The position numbers were made by a program, and so were the translations under genes. From an uncultured Bacteroidales bacterium (GTDB lineage Bacteria > Bacteroidota > Bacteroidia > Bacteroidales > UBA932): 36,343 nt of DNA. Positions 25,572-33,646 of the stretch are shown here, piece by piece (the first letter of the stretch is position 1; each line of letters opens with the position of its first letter). The stretch spans positions 1-36,343 of the forward strand of contig CASGDV010000121.1 of the NCBI GenBank assembly GCA_949300335.1, written 5' to 3'. The notes beneath the pieces are model-generated. The model saw nothing but the letters and a program-made list of their open reading frames with translations, was not told the origin of the DNA and searched no databases.

Positions 25572-25797
25572 CGAAAAAACAATAAATAAAAGAATATCGG
25601 AAATGCACAATATCAAGGAGGCAAAAAGAAGGATAGCTTAATCTCTACAATAAAAGGAGCAACTCAAAAACAATTTTGGGCCGGTTTCTCTTTTCAGGAA
25701 GATACAGGTTAATTATTAATCAGGATTGAACACCCTTTGATGACATGAATGCATTATTCAGCATCTCACTCATTCTACGAACATCCACTGACATTAT

Positions 25798-25850
25798 GAA
25801 TGTACTTTCCGATAAAATCTGGCCGGGCACTTGGTCTTTTTTGCTGAGGC
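25798..25850 (+). repeat. Dispersed intergenic repeat, copy 1 (diverged)
   Basis: This copy starts GAATGTACTTTCC and contains TCTGGCCGGGCACTTGGTC followed by TTTTTT. By eye it aligns over about 50 bp with the copies at 25899-25965 and 35969-36030. It is the most diverged at its 3' end, having lost the TTTTTCAACCC block. Confidence 0.5.
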
Positions 25851-25870
25851 GAGACATTTTTTATCATCTC

Positions 25871-25884
25871 TCTCTGATCAGAGA
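25871..25884. other. 14-bp perfect palindrome
   Basis: TCTCTGATCAGAGA is its own reverse complement. It lies between two copies of the dispersed repeat in a gene-free stretch. It could be a protein-binding site or a small DNA hairpin; nothing ties it to a gene. Confidence 0.6.
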
Positions 25885-25898
25885 CATCTATTGCAAAT

Positions 25899-25965
25899 AA
25901 GAATGTGTTTACCGGCTGCATCCGGCCTGACACGCTGTAATTTTTCAACCCACGTAAGCGTCTCC
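25899..25965 (+). repeat. Dispersed intergenic repeat, copy 2
   Basis: The copy runs from AAGAATGTGTTTACCGG through ATCCGGCCTGACAC to ATTTTTCAACCCA. The last 13 bases are identical to the copy at 35969-36030. Downstream, AAGCGTCTC occurs twice (25956-25964, 25978-25986) at a 22-nt spacing. Confidence 0.62.
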
Positions 25966-26010
25966 GGGATGACGGGGAAGCGTCTCAAGGATGGCATATT
26001 GTATAAAGGA

Positions 26011-26461
26011 AGTGCAGCTTTAGCTTGCCATCTGTCACTAACCAGTGCTCAGTAAGTCACCCTCAGAAGCCTGATGATAGGTATTACCGTCAGTTAACAG
26101 ACGCAGTGCTCCGGTTTTGGCAACACACTGCCGCGACCTGCTGTCTGAAGTCCACTGTTATAGATTGCCGTTTGCAACCGACTGTCTTAAGGTATGCCGT
26201 TAGTGATCTGCTATCACTGATTGCCATGGCAAACGGCTTTCTGGACATGCTGGCAGAAGCTTGGTATCAAAAACACAATTTCGGAAGTCCGCTGTCAAGA
26301 CTCTTCCGGCAGCAAACAGTTGTCAGCAGCCCGCTCCAATGACTCGTCTTCAGGGCCCCGTTTCATCAACTCGCCTTCAGTAGCACGCTTCCGTAACTCG
26401 CAGTCAGTAATCTACCATCAGTATTTTACCGTCAGCAATTTGTTGCCAGTAATTTGCGCTC
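26011..26461. repeat. Degenerate 14-bp tandem repeat array (about 31 units)
   Basis: The stretch can be cut into successive units of mostly 14 (12-15) bases. Clear runs are AGTAATCTACCATC, AGTATTTTACCGTC, AGCAATTTGTTGCC, AGTAATTTGCGCTC (26406-26461) and AGTGATCTGCTATC-like units at 26150-26230. A rough consensus is AGTAACTNGCCGTC. The phase is interrupted around 26235-26275. Because 14 is not a multiple of 3, and no frame shows protein-like composition, I treat it as non-coding. The rest of the gene-free stretch (25492-26598) holds the ftsY promoter, the dispersed repeats, the palindrome and a terminator. Confidence 0.7.
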
Positions 26462-26530
26462 ATGTGGGAGGAATTCAGTTTTCCGATGCTATCCAGAGCG
26501 TATTGTATAAAACCAGAACGTATGATATTA

Positions 26531-26577
26531 AAAAAAAGAGCGACCGCAAAAGCCATAGACTTTACGGTCGCTCTTTT
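26531..26577 (-). terminator. Terminator of the rpmB-rpmG-DUF4295 operon
   Basis: A perfect 13-bp stem is formed by AAAAGAGCGACCG (26534-26546) and CGGTCGCTCTTTT (26565-26577). On the minus strand it is followed by further T residues, 21 nt after the DUF4295 stop. Confidence 0.9.
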
Positions 26578-26598
26578 ATAAGACATTCCATAACAGGA

Positions 26599-26757
26599 CT
26601 ATTTCTTAGCGAAAAAATCCTTTACTTTTTCAGCTTCAATCAATTCTTCTTTAAATACATAAGCACCAGTCTTGGGAGACTTGTCCATGCGGATGCATTT
26701 AACCATACTCTTAGCGCCGGATTTAGCACTGAAGGTTGCGACTGCTTTCTTTGCCAT
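26599..26757 (-). CDS. DUF4295 small basic protein
   Basis: This is a 52-aa basic protein starting MAKKAVATFSAKSGAKSMVK and ending KVKDFFAKK. It is the Bacteroidota DUF4295 family, which nearly always follows rpmB-rpmG and is presumed ribosome-associated; its function is not established. It begins 16 nt after rpmG. It has an unusually strong Shine-Dalgarno sequence for this phylum, AGGAGG 9 nt before the ATG. Confidence 0.88.
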   Translation of the reverse strand: MAKKAVATFSAKSGAKSMVKCIRMDKSPKTGAYVFKEELIEAEKVKDFFAKK

Positions 26758-26773
26758 ATGTTAATCCTCCTAA

Positions 26774-26962
26774 TTATTTGATCTCGCGGTGAAGAGTAAC
26801 CTTCTTCAGGAACGGATTGTATTTCTTACGCTCCAAACGCTGAGTCGTATTCTTTTTATTCTTCGTAGTGATGTATCTTGATATACCAGGTACACCGCTT
26901 TCTCTCTGCTCTGTACATTCAAGGATGACCTGCACCCTGTTACCTTTTGCTTTCATTGCCAT
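26774..26962 (-). CDS. rpmG: 50S ribosomal protein L33
   Basis: L33 is a 62-aa protein of the large ribosomal subunit. The family core [39 protein letters not shown] is intact. It lacks the CxxC pairs, so it is the zinc-independent form. It starts 11 nt after the rpmB stop. Confidence 0.96.
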   Translation of the reverse strand: MAMKAKGNRVQVILECTEQRESGVPGISRYITTKNKKNTTQRLERKKYNPFLKKVTLHREIK

Positions 26963-26973
26963 AATACGAAAAA

Positions 26974-27216
26974 TTAAACAAGGTTAATAAATCCTTTCTT
27001 CTGAGCATCTTTGATGGTTGCATCGAGGCCATTCTTCTCGATAGTCCTCATACCCTTGCAAGATACCTTAAGTGTAACAAACCTCTGCTCTGCTTCCGAC
27101 CAGAATTTCTTGGTCTTTAGATTCAGGGCAAAAATGCGTTTTGTACGCCTTTTGGAATGGGAAACATTATTTCCGACCATTCTCTTTCTTCCTGTAATTT
27201 GACAAACCTTTGCCAT
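26974..27216 (-). CDS. rpmB: 50S ribosomal protein L28
   Basis: L28 is an 80-aa protein beginning [27 protein letters not shown], a close fit to the family, and ending [15 protein letters not shown]. It is the first gene of the three-gene ribosomal operon rpmB-rpmG-DUF4295. Upstream, GATATTTG (minus strand, 27264-27257) is one base off the -7 consensus and is the best promoter candidate. Confidence 0.96.
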   Translation of the reverse strand: MAKVCQITGRKRMVGNNVSHSKRRTKRIFALNLKTKKFWSEAEQRFVTLKVSCKGMRTIEKNGLDATIKDAQKKGFINLV

Positions 27217-27271
27217 TGTATATAACTTTTTTAATTATTTCATAATTAGCGGGCTGCAAATATCGCGTAAA

Positions 27272-27293
27272 AAAATCTAAAAAACAAGATTTT
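27272..27293 (-). terminator. Weak terminator-like hairpin at the end of lepB
   Basis: AGATTTT (27287-27293) and AAAATCT (27272-27278) form a 7-bp AT-rich stem that overlaps the lepB stop codon. On the minus strand it is followed by TTT. The stem is weak, so termination here is uncertain. Confidence 0.35.
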
Positions 27294-28641
27294 ACACAAA
27301 TTTGAATAGCCTGCTCCACCTGATATTATGAGGAAACTTCCTGTTCCTGTCTGATGAGAACCAAATCATTGCCGGTTTTCCAACCACATGATCTTCAGGG
27401 ACAAAACCCCAATAACGCGAATCCAGGGAATTATGCCTGTTGTCTCCCATCATGAAGTAATAATCCTGTTTGAAGGTATATGTCTCTGCTTTTTGTCCGT
27501 TAATAAGGAAAGAACCGTCTTCGGCAACCTTAAAATCATTCCCTTCATATACACTTATTATTCTCGAATATAAAGGAATGTTTTCCTGATTGAGTTCGAC
27601 TGTCGCACCTTTTTTCGGAATCCATAATGGTCCGTAATTATCCCTTGTCCACCTGAAATTTTCCGAAAAAGGAAAAAGCGTCAGGTAGGAATCCGGATAG
27701 TCAGGAGGATAGACATCCACGTTAGCCTCTATGGAAACGATATTCGGAAATGCACTGATTGTCGAATATGCCTCCTTTGTCAGCGGAATAGCAGGATAGC
27801 CAGGCAGTGACTGGTCATACCACAGTTCCGAAACATTCAGGCCCAACCTTTCAAGATTCTTCGGATTGATTTTCTGGCCGTTTGTCATGACCTTGTAGGT
27901 CTGCTGGACTCCGGCCTGTACATCCTGCGCGACGGAGTTTATATATACGATTCCGTCCTTAAGTTCCAAAGTATCACCTGCAACCGCAACAGCACGCTTC
28001 ACATAATGGTCCTTCTTATCCATCGGGCGCACCTTTACCGGGCCGAAATGGTCAAGAGTATATTTCCGTCCAAGCGTTCTCACCAGCATATAGTAGTCAT
28101 CAGCCGGTGCCTTGGTCAGTACGGTATCACCATGAGGAAATCCGAAAACCACGTAATCGTTTCTTTCAACGGAACCGAAACCCTTCAAACGCCGGTAGTC
28201 GCTCTGGATCAAGGTCGAATATGACTCCTTTCCTCCAGGAAGGACATTATGCGTAAAAGGTATGGTCAACGGAGTCTGCGGAATTCTCGGTCCATATGAC
28301 AGCTTGCTTACAAACAGATGATCTCCTGTAAGCAGAGAACTTTCCATTGACGATGAAGGAATCTTGAAAGCCTGGAAAAAGAAAATGTTTATGAAAGTGA
28401 CGACAACGACGGCGAAAATGATTGCATCAAGCCAATCCAGAAAAAAATTCCTTTTCTCCCCTTCCTTGTAATCCTTCTTCCAGAATGTCCACCTGACTTT
28501 CTTTGTAATATGGTAATCGAATATCACAGCCAGGCCGAAAAGCCACCAGTAATTTCCCAACCATATAACCCATAACAGGTAAAGCAAGGCCCAGAAAACA
28601 AACCTAGCCCATCTGTTGCGGTATAATTCCTTCAGTGTCAT
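27292..28641 (-). CDS. lepB: Signal peptidase I
   Basis: LepB is the membrane serine protease that removes signal peptides from exported proteins. The protein is 449 aa, long for the family. It has hydrophobic segments at about 12-41 and a further one at 72-91 before the catalytic domain. Nucleophile S98 is in IPSSSMESSLLTGD and the general base K215 is in YVKRAVAVAGD. The conserved GDNRHNSLDSRYWG is near the C-terminus. The extra length is a periplasmic insertion (about 118-210 and 250-380). It starts only 7 nt after rplT, so it is probably expressed with translation genes. Confidence 0.95.
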   Translation of the reverse strand: MTLKELYRNRWARFVFWALLYLLWVIWLGNYWWLFGLAVIFDYHITKKVRWTFWKKDYKEGEKRNFFLDWLDAIIFAVVVVTFINIFFFQAFKIPSSSMESSLLTGDHLFVSKLSYGPRIPQTPLTIPFTHNVLPGGKESYSTLIQSDYRRLKGFGSVERNDYVVFGFPHGDTVLTKAPADDYYMLVRTLGRKYTLDHFGPVKVRPMDKKDHYVKRAVAVAGDTLELKDGIVYINSVAQDVQAGVQQTYKVMTNGQKINPKNLERLGLNVSELWYDQSLPGYPAIPLTKEAYSTISAFPNIVSIEANVDVYPPDYPDSYLTLFPFSENFRWTRDNYGPLWIPKKGATVELNQENIPLYSRIISVYEGNDFKVAEDGSFLINGQKAETYTFKQDYYFMMGDNRHNSLDSRYWGFVPEDHVVGKPAMIWFSSDRNRKFPHNIRWSRLFKFV

Positions 28642-28648
28642 TACACAC

Positions 28649-28993
28649 CTATTTTACAGAATTGATGATAGCCTCGAAAGCCTGAGGGTTATTCATAGCA
28701 AGGTCTGCCAGAACCTTACGGTTCAGACCAATATTCTGTTTTGCAACTTTACCCATGAACTGGGAATAAGTCATTCCGTACTGGCGTGCAGCTGCATTTA
28801 TTCTCTGAATCCAGAGAGCACGGAAAGTACGCTTCTTCGCTTTACGGTCACGGTATGCATAAGTAAGACCTTTCTCATAGGTATTCTTTGCTACCGTCCA
28901 AACATTTTTTCTTGAAAGAAAATTACCGCGGGTCCTTTTTAAAATTTTCTTGCGGCGTGCCCTTGAGGCAACTGAATTTACCGATCTTGGCAT
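28649..28993 (-). CDS. rplT: 50S ribosomal protein L20
   Basis: L20 is a 114-aa protein that starts 50S assembly by binding 23S rRNA; in many bacteria it also represses its own operon. Family sequence is intact: [19 protein letters not shown], the basic N-terminal helix, then [21 protein letters not shown]. It lies 88 nt after rpmI, the longest gap in the operon, which could hold a regulatory structure, although I see no clear hairpin. Confidence 0.97.
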   Translation of the reverse strand: MPRSVNSVASRARRKKILKRTRGNFLSRKNVWTVAKNTYEKGLTYAYRDRKAKKRTFRALWIQRINAAARQYGMTYSQFMGKVAKQNIGLNRKVLADLAMNNPQAFEAIINSVK

Positions 28994-29081
28994 AAATTAA
29001 ATTGATTTTATGGAGGCAGTGGTCATCAAGACGCTTGTCAACTGCATTCCAAGTTTGACATAAAATAAAACTGTGACGGAA

Positions 29082-29276
29082 TTACATTCCCAACAATGCT
29101 TTAACTCTCTTGGTATCAACCGAAGCTACCAGTCCCACATGGGTAAGGTTTCTTTTCTGCTTCTTGGTCTTCTTCGTGAGAATGTGGCTCTTGTAAGCAT
29201 GTTTTCTCTTCACTTTTCCCGTTCCGGTAAGCGTAAAGCGCTTTTTCGAACCGGAGTTGGTTTTGATTTTTGGCAT
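29082..29276 (-). CDS. rpmI: 50S ribosomal protein L35
   Basis: L35 is a 64-aa basic protein starting [31 protein letters not shown], the standard family N-terminus. It lies 46 nt after infC in the conserved order infC-rpmI-rplT. Confidence 0.97.
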   Translation of the reverse strand: MPKIKTNSGSKKRFTLTGTGKVKRKHAYKSHILTKKTKKQKRNLTHVGLVASVDTKRVKALLGM

Positions 29277-29322
29277 AGTTAAACTTTTTTAACTGTTAAT
29301 AAATAATATATCCTAAGACAGA

Positions 29323-29946
29323 CTACTTTTTCTTTGATATCGGTGCAATCATCATAATCATACGCTTGCCCTCAAGTTTAGGCATCTGCTCCGCACGTCC
29401 GAATTCCTCCAATTCAACGGCAAATCTCAAGAGAAGCTTTTCACCATGGTCCGCATAAAGTATCGAACGCCCTTTGAAGAACACGGAAGCCTTAACCTTC
29501 GAGCCTTCCTGCAGGAATTCCTGTGCATGTTTCAATTTGAACTGAAAATCATGTTCATCGGTATTCGGACCGAAGCGGATTTCCTTGATGACTATCTTGG
29601 CAGAATTAGACTTCATCTCCTTGGCCTTCTTCTTCTGCTGGTAAACATATTTCTGATAGTCGATTATTTTGCATACTGGAGGATCCGCCTTTGCGCTTAT
29701 CTCCACCAAATCAAGTCCGAGTTCATCTGCAAGAGCGATGGCATCCTTATAGGAATAAATCCCCTGCTCAGGAATATTATCCCCGACAAGTCTGACCTTC
29801 GAAGCAGTAATCTCTTCGTTGATTCTCAATCCGTCTTCGTCCTTCCTAGGCCTCTGGCCCCCATTATTAGGACGTACGCCCTGCTGTCCTGCATTCGGTC
29901 TCGGACCGTTGAAACGTGGCGCAGATGGTTTCAATGGTGTTGCGAT
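29323..29946 (-). CDS. infC: Translation initiation factor IF-3 with a non-AUG start
   Basis: IF-3 binds the 30S subunit, keeps subunits apart and checks the initiator codon. The protein is 207 aa from ATC at 29946. A low-complexity N-terminal tail (rich in P, N, G, R) precedes the N domain (RINEEI ... VEISAKADPPVCKI) and the C domain (KEIRFGPNTDEHDFQFKLKHAQEFL). An in-frame TAA lies two codons upstream of this ATC. No ATG occurs in frame until well inside the protein, so the start must be ATC (29946), TTG (29934) or another rare codon. GGAGG lies 7 nt before ATC but 19 nt before TTG, favouring ATC, in line with the known AUU-type autoregulation of infC. Confidence 0.93.
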   Translation of the reverse strand: MATPLKPSAPRFNGPRPNAGQQGVRPNNGGQRPRKDEDGLRINEEITASKVRLVGDNIPEQGIYSYKDAIALADELGLDLVEISAKADPPVCKIIDYQKYVYQQKKKAKEMKSNSAKIVIKEIRFGPNTDEHDFQFKLKHAQEFLQEGSKVKASVFFKGRSILYADHGEKLLLRFAVELEEFGRAEQMPKLEGKRMIMMIAPISKKK

Positions 29947-29983
29947 AAATTATCCTCCTTAAATTAAATCATTATACATAATA

Positions 29984-31942
29984 TCACGACAACTGACCCT
30001 TTATCTCGTTGTTTACCAACTCGATAAACTTGTCAACTGCCATTACTCCCTCATCTTTTCCACCCTGTCTTCTGACCGAAACTGTATTGTCGGCGGCTTC
30101 CTTTTCCCCTACAATCACGAGGAAAGGCACCCTCTTCAATTCACTCTCACGTATCTTCTTGCCGATGGTTTCATTTCTGTCATCAACGGAGGCGCGAATA
30201 TCGGAATTATTCATCAAATCACAAACTTTTTTTGCATAATCCGCGAATTTTTCGCTGACTGGCAATATATTAACCTGATCAGGAGTCAGCCACAAAGGCA
30301 ATTTTCCTCCCGTATGTTCGAGCAATACGGCAACAAAACGCTCAAGCGAACCGAACGGAGCCCTGTGTATCATCACAGGACGGTGTTTCTTTCCGTCGCT
30401 GCCAGTATATTCCAGTTCAAAACGCTCCGGAAGGTTGTAATCCACCTGAATGGTGCCCAGCTGCAATTTCCTGCCGATTGCATCCTTCACCATAAAATCG
30501 AGTTTCGGACCGTAAAATGCAGCTTCACCCGTCTCCACAATCGTCTTCAGACCTTTTTCCTCAGCAGCTTCGATAATTGCCTGCTCGGCTTTTGCCCAGT
30601 TCTCGTCGCTTCCGATATACTTTTCCTTATTGTTCGGGTCGCGGAGCGAAACCTGTGCTATATACTCATCGAAACTCAATGTTTTGAAGACATAAAGAAT
30701 AATATCTATCACCTTGCAAAACTCCTCTTTCAGCTGGTCTGGACGACAGAACAGATGGGCGTCATCCTGAGTAAAGCTTCTTACCCTTGTCAGACCGTGC
30801 AGTTCACCGCTCTGCTCATAACGGTATACGGTACCGAATTCGGCGAAACGTAAAGGGAGATCCTTGTAAGAACGCGGTTTCGACCTGTATATCTCACAAT
30901 GATGAGGGCAGTTCATAGGTTTAAGCAGATATTCCTCACCTTCCTGAGGTGTATGAATAGGCTGGAATGAGTCCTTGCCGTACTTTGCATAATGACCGGA
31001 TGTCACATACAGGTCCTTGTTTCCGATATGCGGGGTAATCACAGGAAGATAGCCATATGACTTCTGTACTTTCTTAAGGAAATTTTCCAGACGCTCACGG
31101 AGTGCCGCCCCTTTCGGAAGCCACATAGGCAGTCCCTGTCCGACCCTGGATGAAAACATGAAAAGTTCCATTTCCTTTCCTATTTTCCTGTGATCTCTCT
31201 TTTTAGCTTCTTCCAGCAAAGCAAGATACTCGTCAAGCATGGACTTCTTCGGGAATGTTATACCGTATATTCTTGTCAGCATCTGGCGTTTTTCGTCTCC
31301 CCTCCAATACGCTCCGGCAATGGATGTCAACTTCACAGCCTTGATCACCGAAGTGTCCCTCAAATGAGGGCCGCGGCAAAGATCCGTAAAGTTTCCGTTG
31401 GTATAGAACGTTATAGTACCGTCCTCCAGTTCACCGATCAACTCACATTTATATTCGTCCCCCTTTTCGCCGAAAACCTTCAATGCCTCATCCTTGGAAA
31501 CTTCCTTTCTTTGAAATACCTCCTTCGTACGTGCGAGCTCGATCATCTTGTCCTCGATGGCTTTCAGGTCAGACTCTGCTATCTGTTTTCCGCCGAAATC
31601 GACATCATAGTAGAATCCGTTCTCTATAGCCGGACCGATACCGAACTTGACCCCCGGATACAACATCTCCAATGCCTCGGCCATGAGGTGCGATGATGAA
31701 TGCCAGAACACATGTTTGGCCTCGTCATCATCCCACTTGTGGAGTTTTATCGAAGCATCCCCTACAATAGGGCGCGACAAATCATATATCAAACCTTTCC
31801 CTGTCGCATCATCCTTGTACACTACGGTCGCAGCCAGGACATCGGCCGCCAACTTAGGACTGATACTCTGAGCCACCTCATATGCGGTGACACCATTTTC
31901 GAAAGCCTTCACGCTTCCGTCAGGAAATGTAATTTCAATCAT
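29984..31942 (-). CDS. thrS: Threonine--tRNA ligase
   Basis: ThrS is a 652-aa class II synthetase, full length. It has an N-terminal TGS domain (1-60), the SAD editing domain with [11 protein letters not shown], then the catalytic core. Zinc ligands are the C of [10 protein letters not shown], the H of TQDDAHLF and the H of [12 protein letters not shown]. The anticodon-binding domain covers about 545-652. It is the first gene of thrS-infC-rpmI-rplT-lepB, with a -7 element at 31975-31982. Confidence 0.97.
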   Translation of the reverse strand: MIEITFPDGSVKAFENGVTAYEVAQSISPKLAADVLAATVVYKDDATGKGLIYDLSRPIVGDASIKLHKWDDDEAKHVFWHSSSHLMAEALEMLYPGVKFGIGPAIENGFYYDVDFGGKQIAESDLKAIEDKMIELARTKEVFQRKEVSKDEALKVFGEKGDEYKCELIGELEDGTITFYTNGNFTDLCRGPHLRDTSVIKAVKLTSIAGAYWRGDEKRQMLTRIYGITFPKKSMLDEYLALLEEAKKRDHRKIGKEMELFMFSSRVGQGLPMWLPKGAALRERLENFLKKVQKSYGYLPVITPHIGNKDLYVTSGHYAKYGKDSFQPIHTPQEGEEYLLKPMNCPHHCEIYRSKPRSYKDLPLRFAEFGTVYRYEQSGELHGLTRVRSFTQDDAHLFCRPDQLKEEFCKVIDIILYVFKTLSFDEYIAQVSLRDPNNKEKYIGSDENWAKAEQAIIEAAEEKGLKTIVETGEAAFYGPKLDFMVKDAIGRKLQLGTIQVDYNLPERFELEYTGSDGKKHRPVMIHRAPFGSLERFVAVLLEHTGGKLPLWLTPDQVNILPVSEKFADYAKKVCDLMNNSDIRASVDDRNETIGKKIRESELKRVPFLVIVGEKEAADNTVSVRRQGGKDEGVMAVDKFIELVNNEIKGQLS

Positions 31943-31974
31943 ATCTTAATTATTTTCTTAACAACTCAAGAGTA

Positions 31975-31982
31975 CAAAGGTA
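31975..31982 (-). promoter_or_regulatory. thrS operon promoter -7 element
   Basis: On the minus strand TACCTTTG matches TAnnTTTG, 32 nt before the thrS start. The predicted 5' UTR of about 25 nt leaves no room for an attenuator or T-box. Confidence 0.55.
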
Positions 31983-31994
31983 CGATTTTTTTTC

Positions 31995-32002
31995 TATCTT
32001 TG
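31995..32002 (+). promoter_or_regulatory. DUF4199 gene promoter -7 element
   Basis: TATCTTTG matches TAnnTTTG. The ATG at 32016 lies 13 nt further, so the 5' UTR would be very short. It is divergent from the thrS promoter, with the two -7 boxes 12 nt apart. Confidence 0.55.
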
Positions 32003-32015
32003 TCTACAAATCACT

Positions 32016-32573
32016 ATGAATATGAAAGAAAAACTTACCAGGCCGGCTCTATGGAACGGAGGAGCTACAGCGGGCCTCGTACTTGGAGGTATCTCGATTG
32101 CATATATGTTCATAAGCCAGTCCATTTCATCTGCAGGCAGCAACCACATTGCCATCAAATTTCTCTCATTCGTGCTTTGGACGGCAAAGCTGTTGGGCTG
32201 CATATGGCTCATGGCCTTCTTCATGAAAAGGACGGCAAGGAAATATGAAGACGTCTCTAACAAGGATATTTTCAAATTCGGAGTCATTGTTTCCCTATGC
32301 TCCGCCATTCTTTATTCCGGAATCACTCTTGCCAACATGCTGTTCATCTCCGAAGAACTTTATTCCACTCAAATCCAGGCTGCACTGCAGACTTATTCCG
32401 GACTTCTTGACTCCAATTCACGTGACATGATGGACAAGATAATACAGATTCTCCCGCAATATACATTTTTCGTCAATCTGATATATTGTTTTATATATGG
32501 TCTGATCGTATCTGCTATCCTTTCGCAGAAGATACCTTCAAAAGACCCATTCAAAGAAATTCAGTCAGAATAA
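32016..32573 (+). CDS. DUF4199 membrane protein
   Basis: This is a 185-aa integral membrane protein with four predicted hydrophobic segments at about 16-34, 49-68, 87-109 and 147-168. The N-terminus (KLTRPALWNGGATAGLVLGGISI) and overall layout fit DUF4199, a Bacteroidota family of unknown function. Its stop lies 28 nt before a family 2 glycosyltransferase gene. This pairing suggests an accessory role in lipid-linked sugar transfer, which is inference. Confidence 0.75.
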   Translation: MNMKEKLTRPALWNGGATAGLVLGGISIAYMFISQSISSAGSNHIAIKFLSFVLWTAKLLGCIWLMAFFMKRTARKYEDVSNKDIFKFGVIVSLCSAILYSGITLANMLFISEELYSTQIQAALQTYSGLLDSNSRDMMDKIIQILPQYTFFVNLIYCFIYGLIVSAILSQKIPSKDPFKEIQSE

Positions 32574-32601
32574 TCGGTATCATTGAAAAAATCATTGAAT
32601 C

Positions 32602-33564
32602 ATGGCGGAAAATCCGGACATATCTGTAATTGTTTCGCTGCTCGACGAAAAAGAATCCTTGAAAGAGCTGATTCCATGGATTGTCAGAGTAATGAAAGAC
32701 AACGGATACAGATACGAAATCATACTGATAGACGATGGGAGCAAGGACGGTTCCTGGGAGCTGATAAAAGAAGCTGCATCCTCAAACCATTCAATCAAAG
32801 GTATTTCATTCAGAAGAAACTACGGAAAATCAGCAGCGCTCTATTGCGGTTTCAAGGCGGCCTCCGGCAGGGTTGTCATAACAATGGATGCGGATCTCCA
32901 GGACTCTCCCGACGAAATTCCCGAACTGTACAGAATGATTGAGGGGGAAGGCTACGATATAGTTTCGGGGTGGAAACGCCACAGGAAAGACAACACTTTC
33001 ACCAAAAATATCCCGTCTAAAATATACAATGCGACTGCCAGAGCAATTACGGGCATCAGGCTCCATGACATGAACTGCGGACTGAAGGCATACAAGAACG
33101 AAGTGGTCAAAAATATCGAAGTATATGGTGAAATGCACCGCTATATCCCTTATCTTGCCAAAAATGCAGGATTTGACAAAATCACAGAAAAGCCGGTACA
33201 TCATGCCAAAAGGAAATACGGGAAAAGCAAATTCGGCCTGGAAAGATTTGTGAACGGTTTTCTGGACCTGCTTTCATTATGGTTTCTGAGCACATTCGGA
33301 AAAAGACCGATGCATTTTTTCGGATTTACCGGCATACTCATGTTTCTGGCCGGAGGCGCGATTGCAGTTTGGCTGATAATCGCAAAACTTGTACATCAGA
33401 CGAATGGGCTGGAATTCAGACCTGTTACCGAACAGCCGCTGTTTTATCTTGCTCTTGTGACGCTCATAATCGGAGTTCAGCTGTTCCTTGCAGGATTCAT
33501 CTGTGAACTGGTATCCAGAAACAGTACCGAAAGGAACAATTACAATATCCGCGAACAGATATGA
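32602..33564 (+). CDS. Family 2 glycosyltransferase, polyprenyl-phosphate type
   Basis: This is a 320-aa GT-A glycosyltransferase with two C-terminal membrane segments (about 239-263 and 279-303). It resembles GtrB, ArnC and dolichol-phosphate-mannose synthase. The nucleotide-binding aspartates are in LIDDGSKDGS (44-47), and the metal site is in MDADLQDSPDE (96-101). RRNYGKSAAL and HAKRKYGKSKFG are typical of enzymes that load a sugar onto undecaprenyl phosphate. The sugar cannot be told from the sequence. It is probably co-transcribed with DUF4199. It converges on the hydrolase gene; no terminator with a T-tract was found between them. Confidence 0.88.
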   Translation: MAENPDISVIVSLLDEKESLKELIPWIVRVMKDNGYRYEIILIDDGSKDGSWELIKEAASSNHSIKGISFRRNYGKSAALYCGFKAASGRVVITMDADLQDSPDEIPELYRMIEGEGYDIVSGWKRHRKDNTFTKNIPSKIYNATARAITGIRLHDMNCGLKAYKNEVVKNIEVYGEMHRYIPYLAKNAGFDKITEKPVHHAKRKYGKSKFGLERFVNGFLDLLSLWFLSTFGKRPMHFFGFTGILMFLAGGAIAVWLIIAKLVHQTNGLEFRPVTEQPLFYLALVTLIIGVQLFLAGFICELVSRNSTERNNYNIREQI

Positions 33565-33646
33565 TGCGGCATCAATTCCAGTAATATCGAAACATCAGTT
33601 CCGCGTCCGGACAGCGTTAAAGACTCTTGTCCGAAATCCTCCGGGA

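Noticed and set aside
25798..25965. SRP RNA or another known structured RNA near ftsY
   Set aside because: No conserved SRP RNA tetraloop region or other known RNA signature could be found. The stretch is better explained as two copies of a dispersed repeat.
26011..26461. CRISPR array
   Set aside because: Units are 14 bp, directly adjacent and degenerate. There are no conserved repeats of 25-40 bp, no unique spacers and no cas genes.
26025..26781. Open frames of 105 and 186 aa on the plus strand across the repeat array
   Set aside because: They run through a 14-bp non-coding repeat and on into the antisense of DUF4295. Composition is not protein-like, and the period is not a multiple of three.
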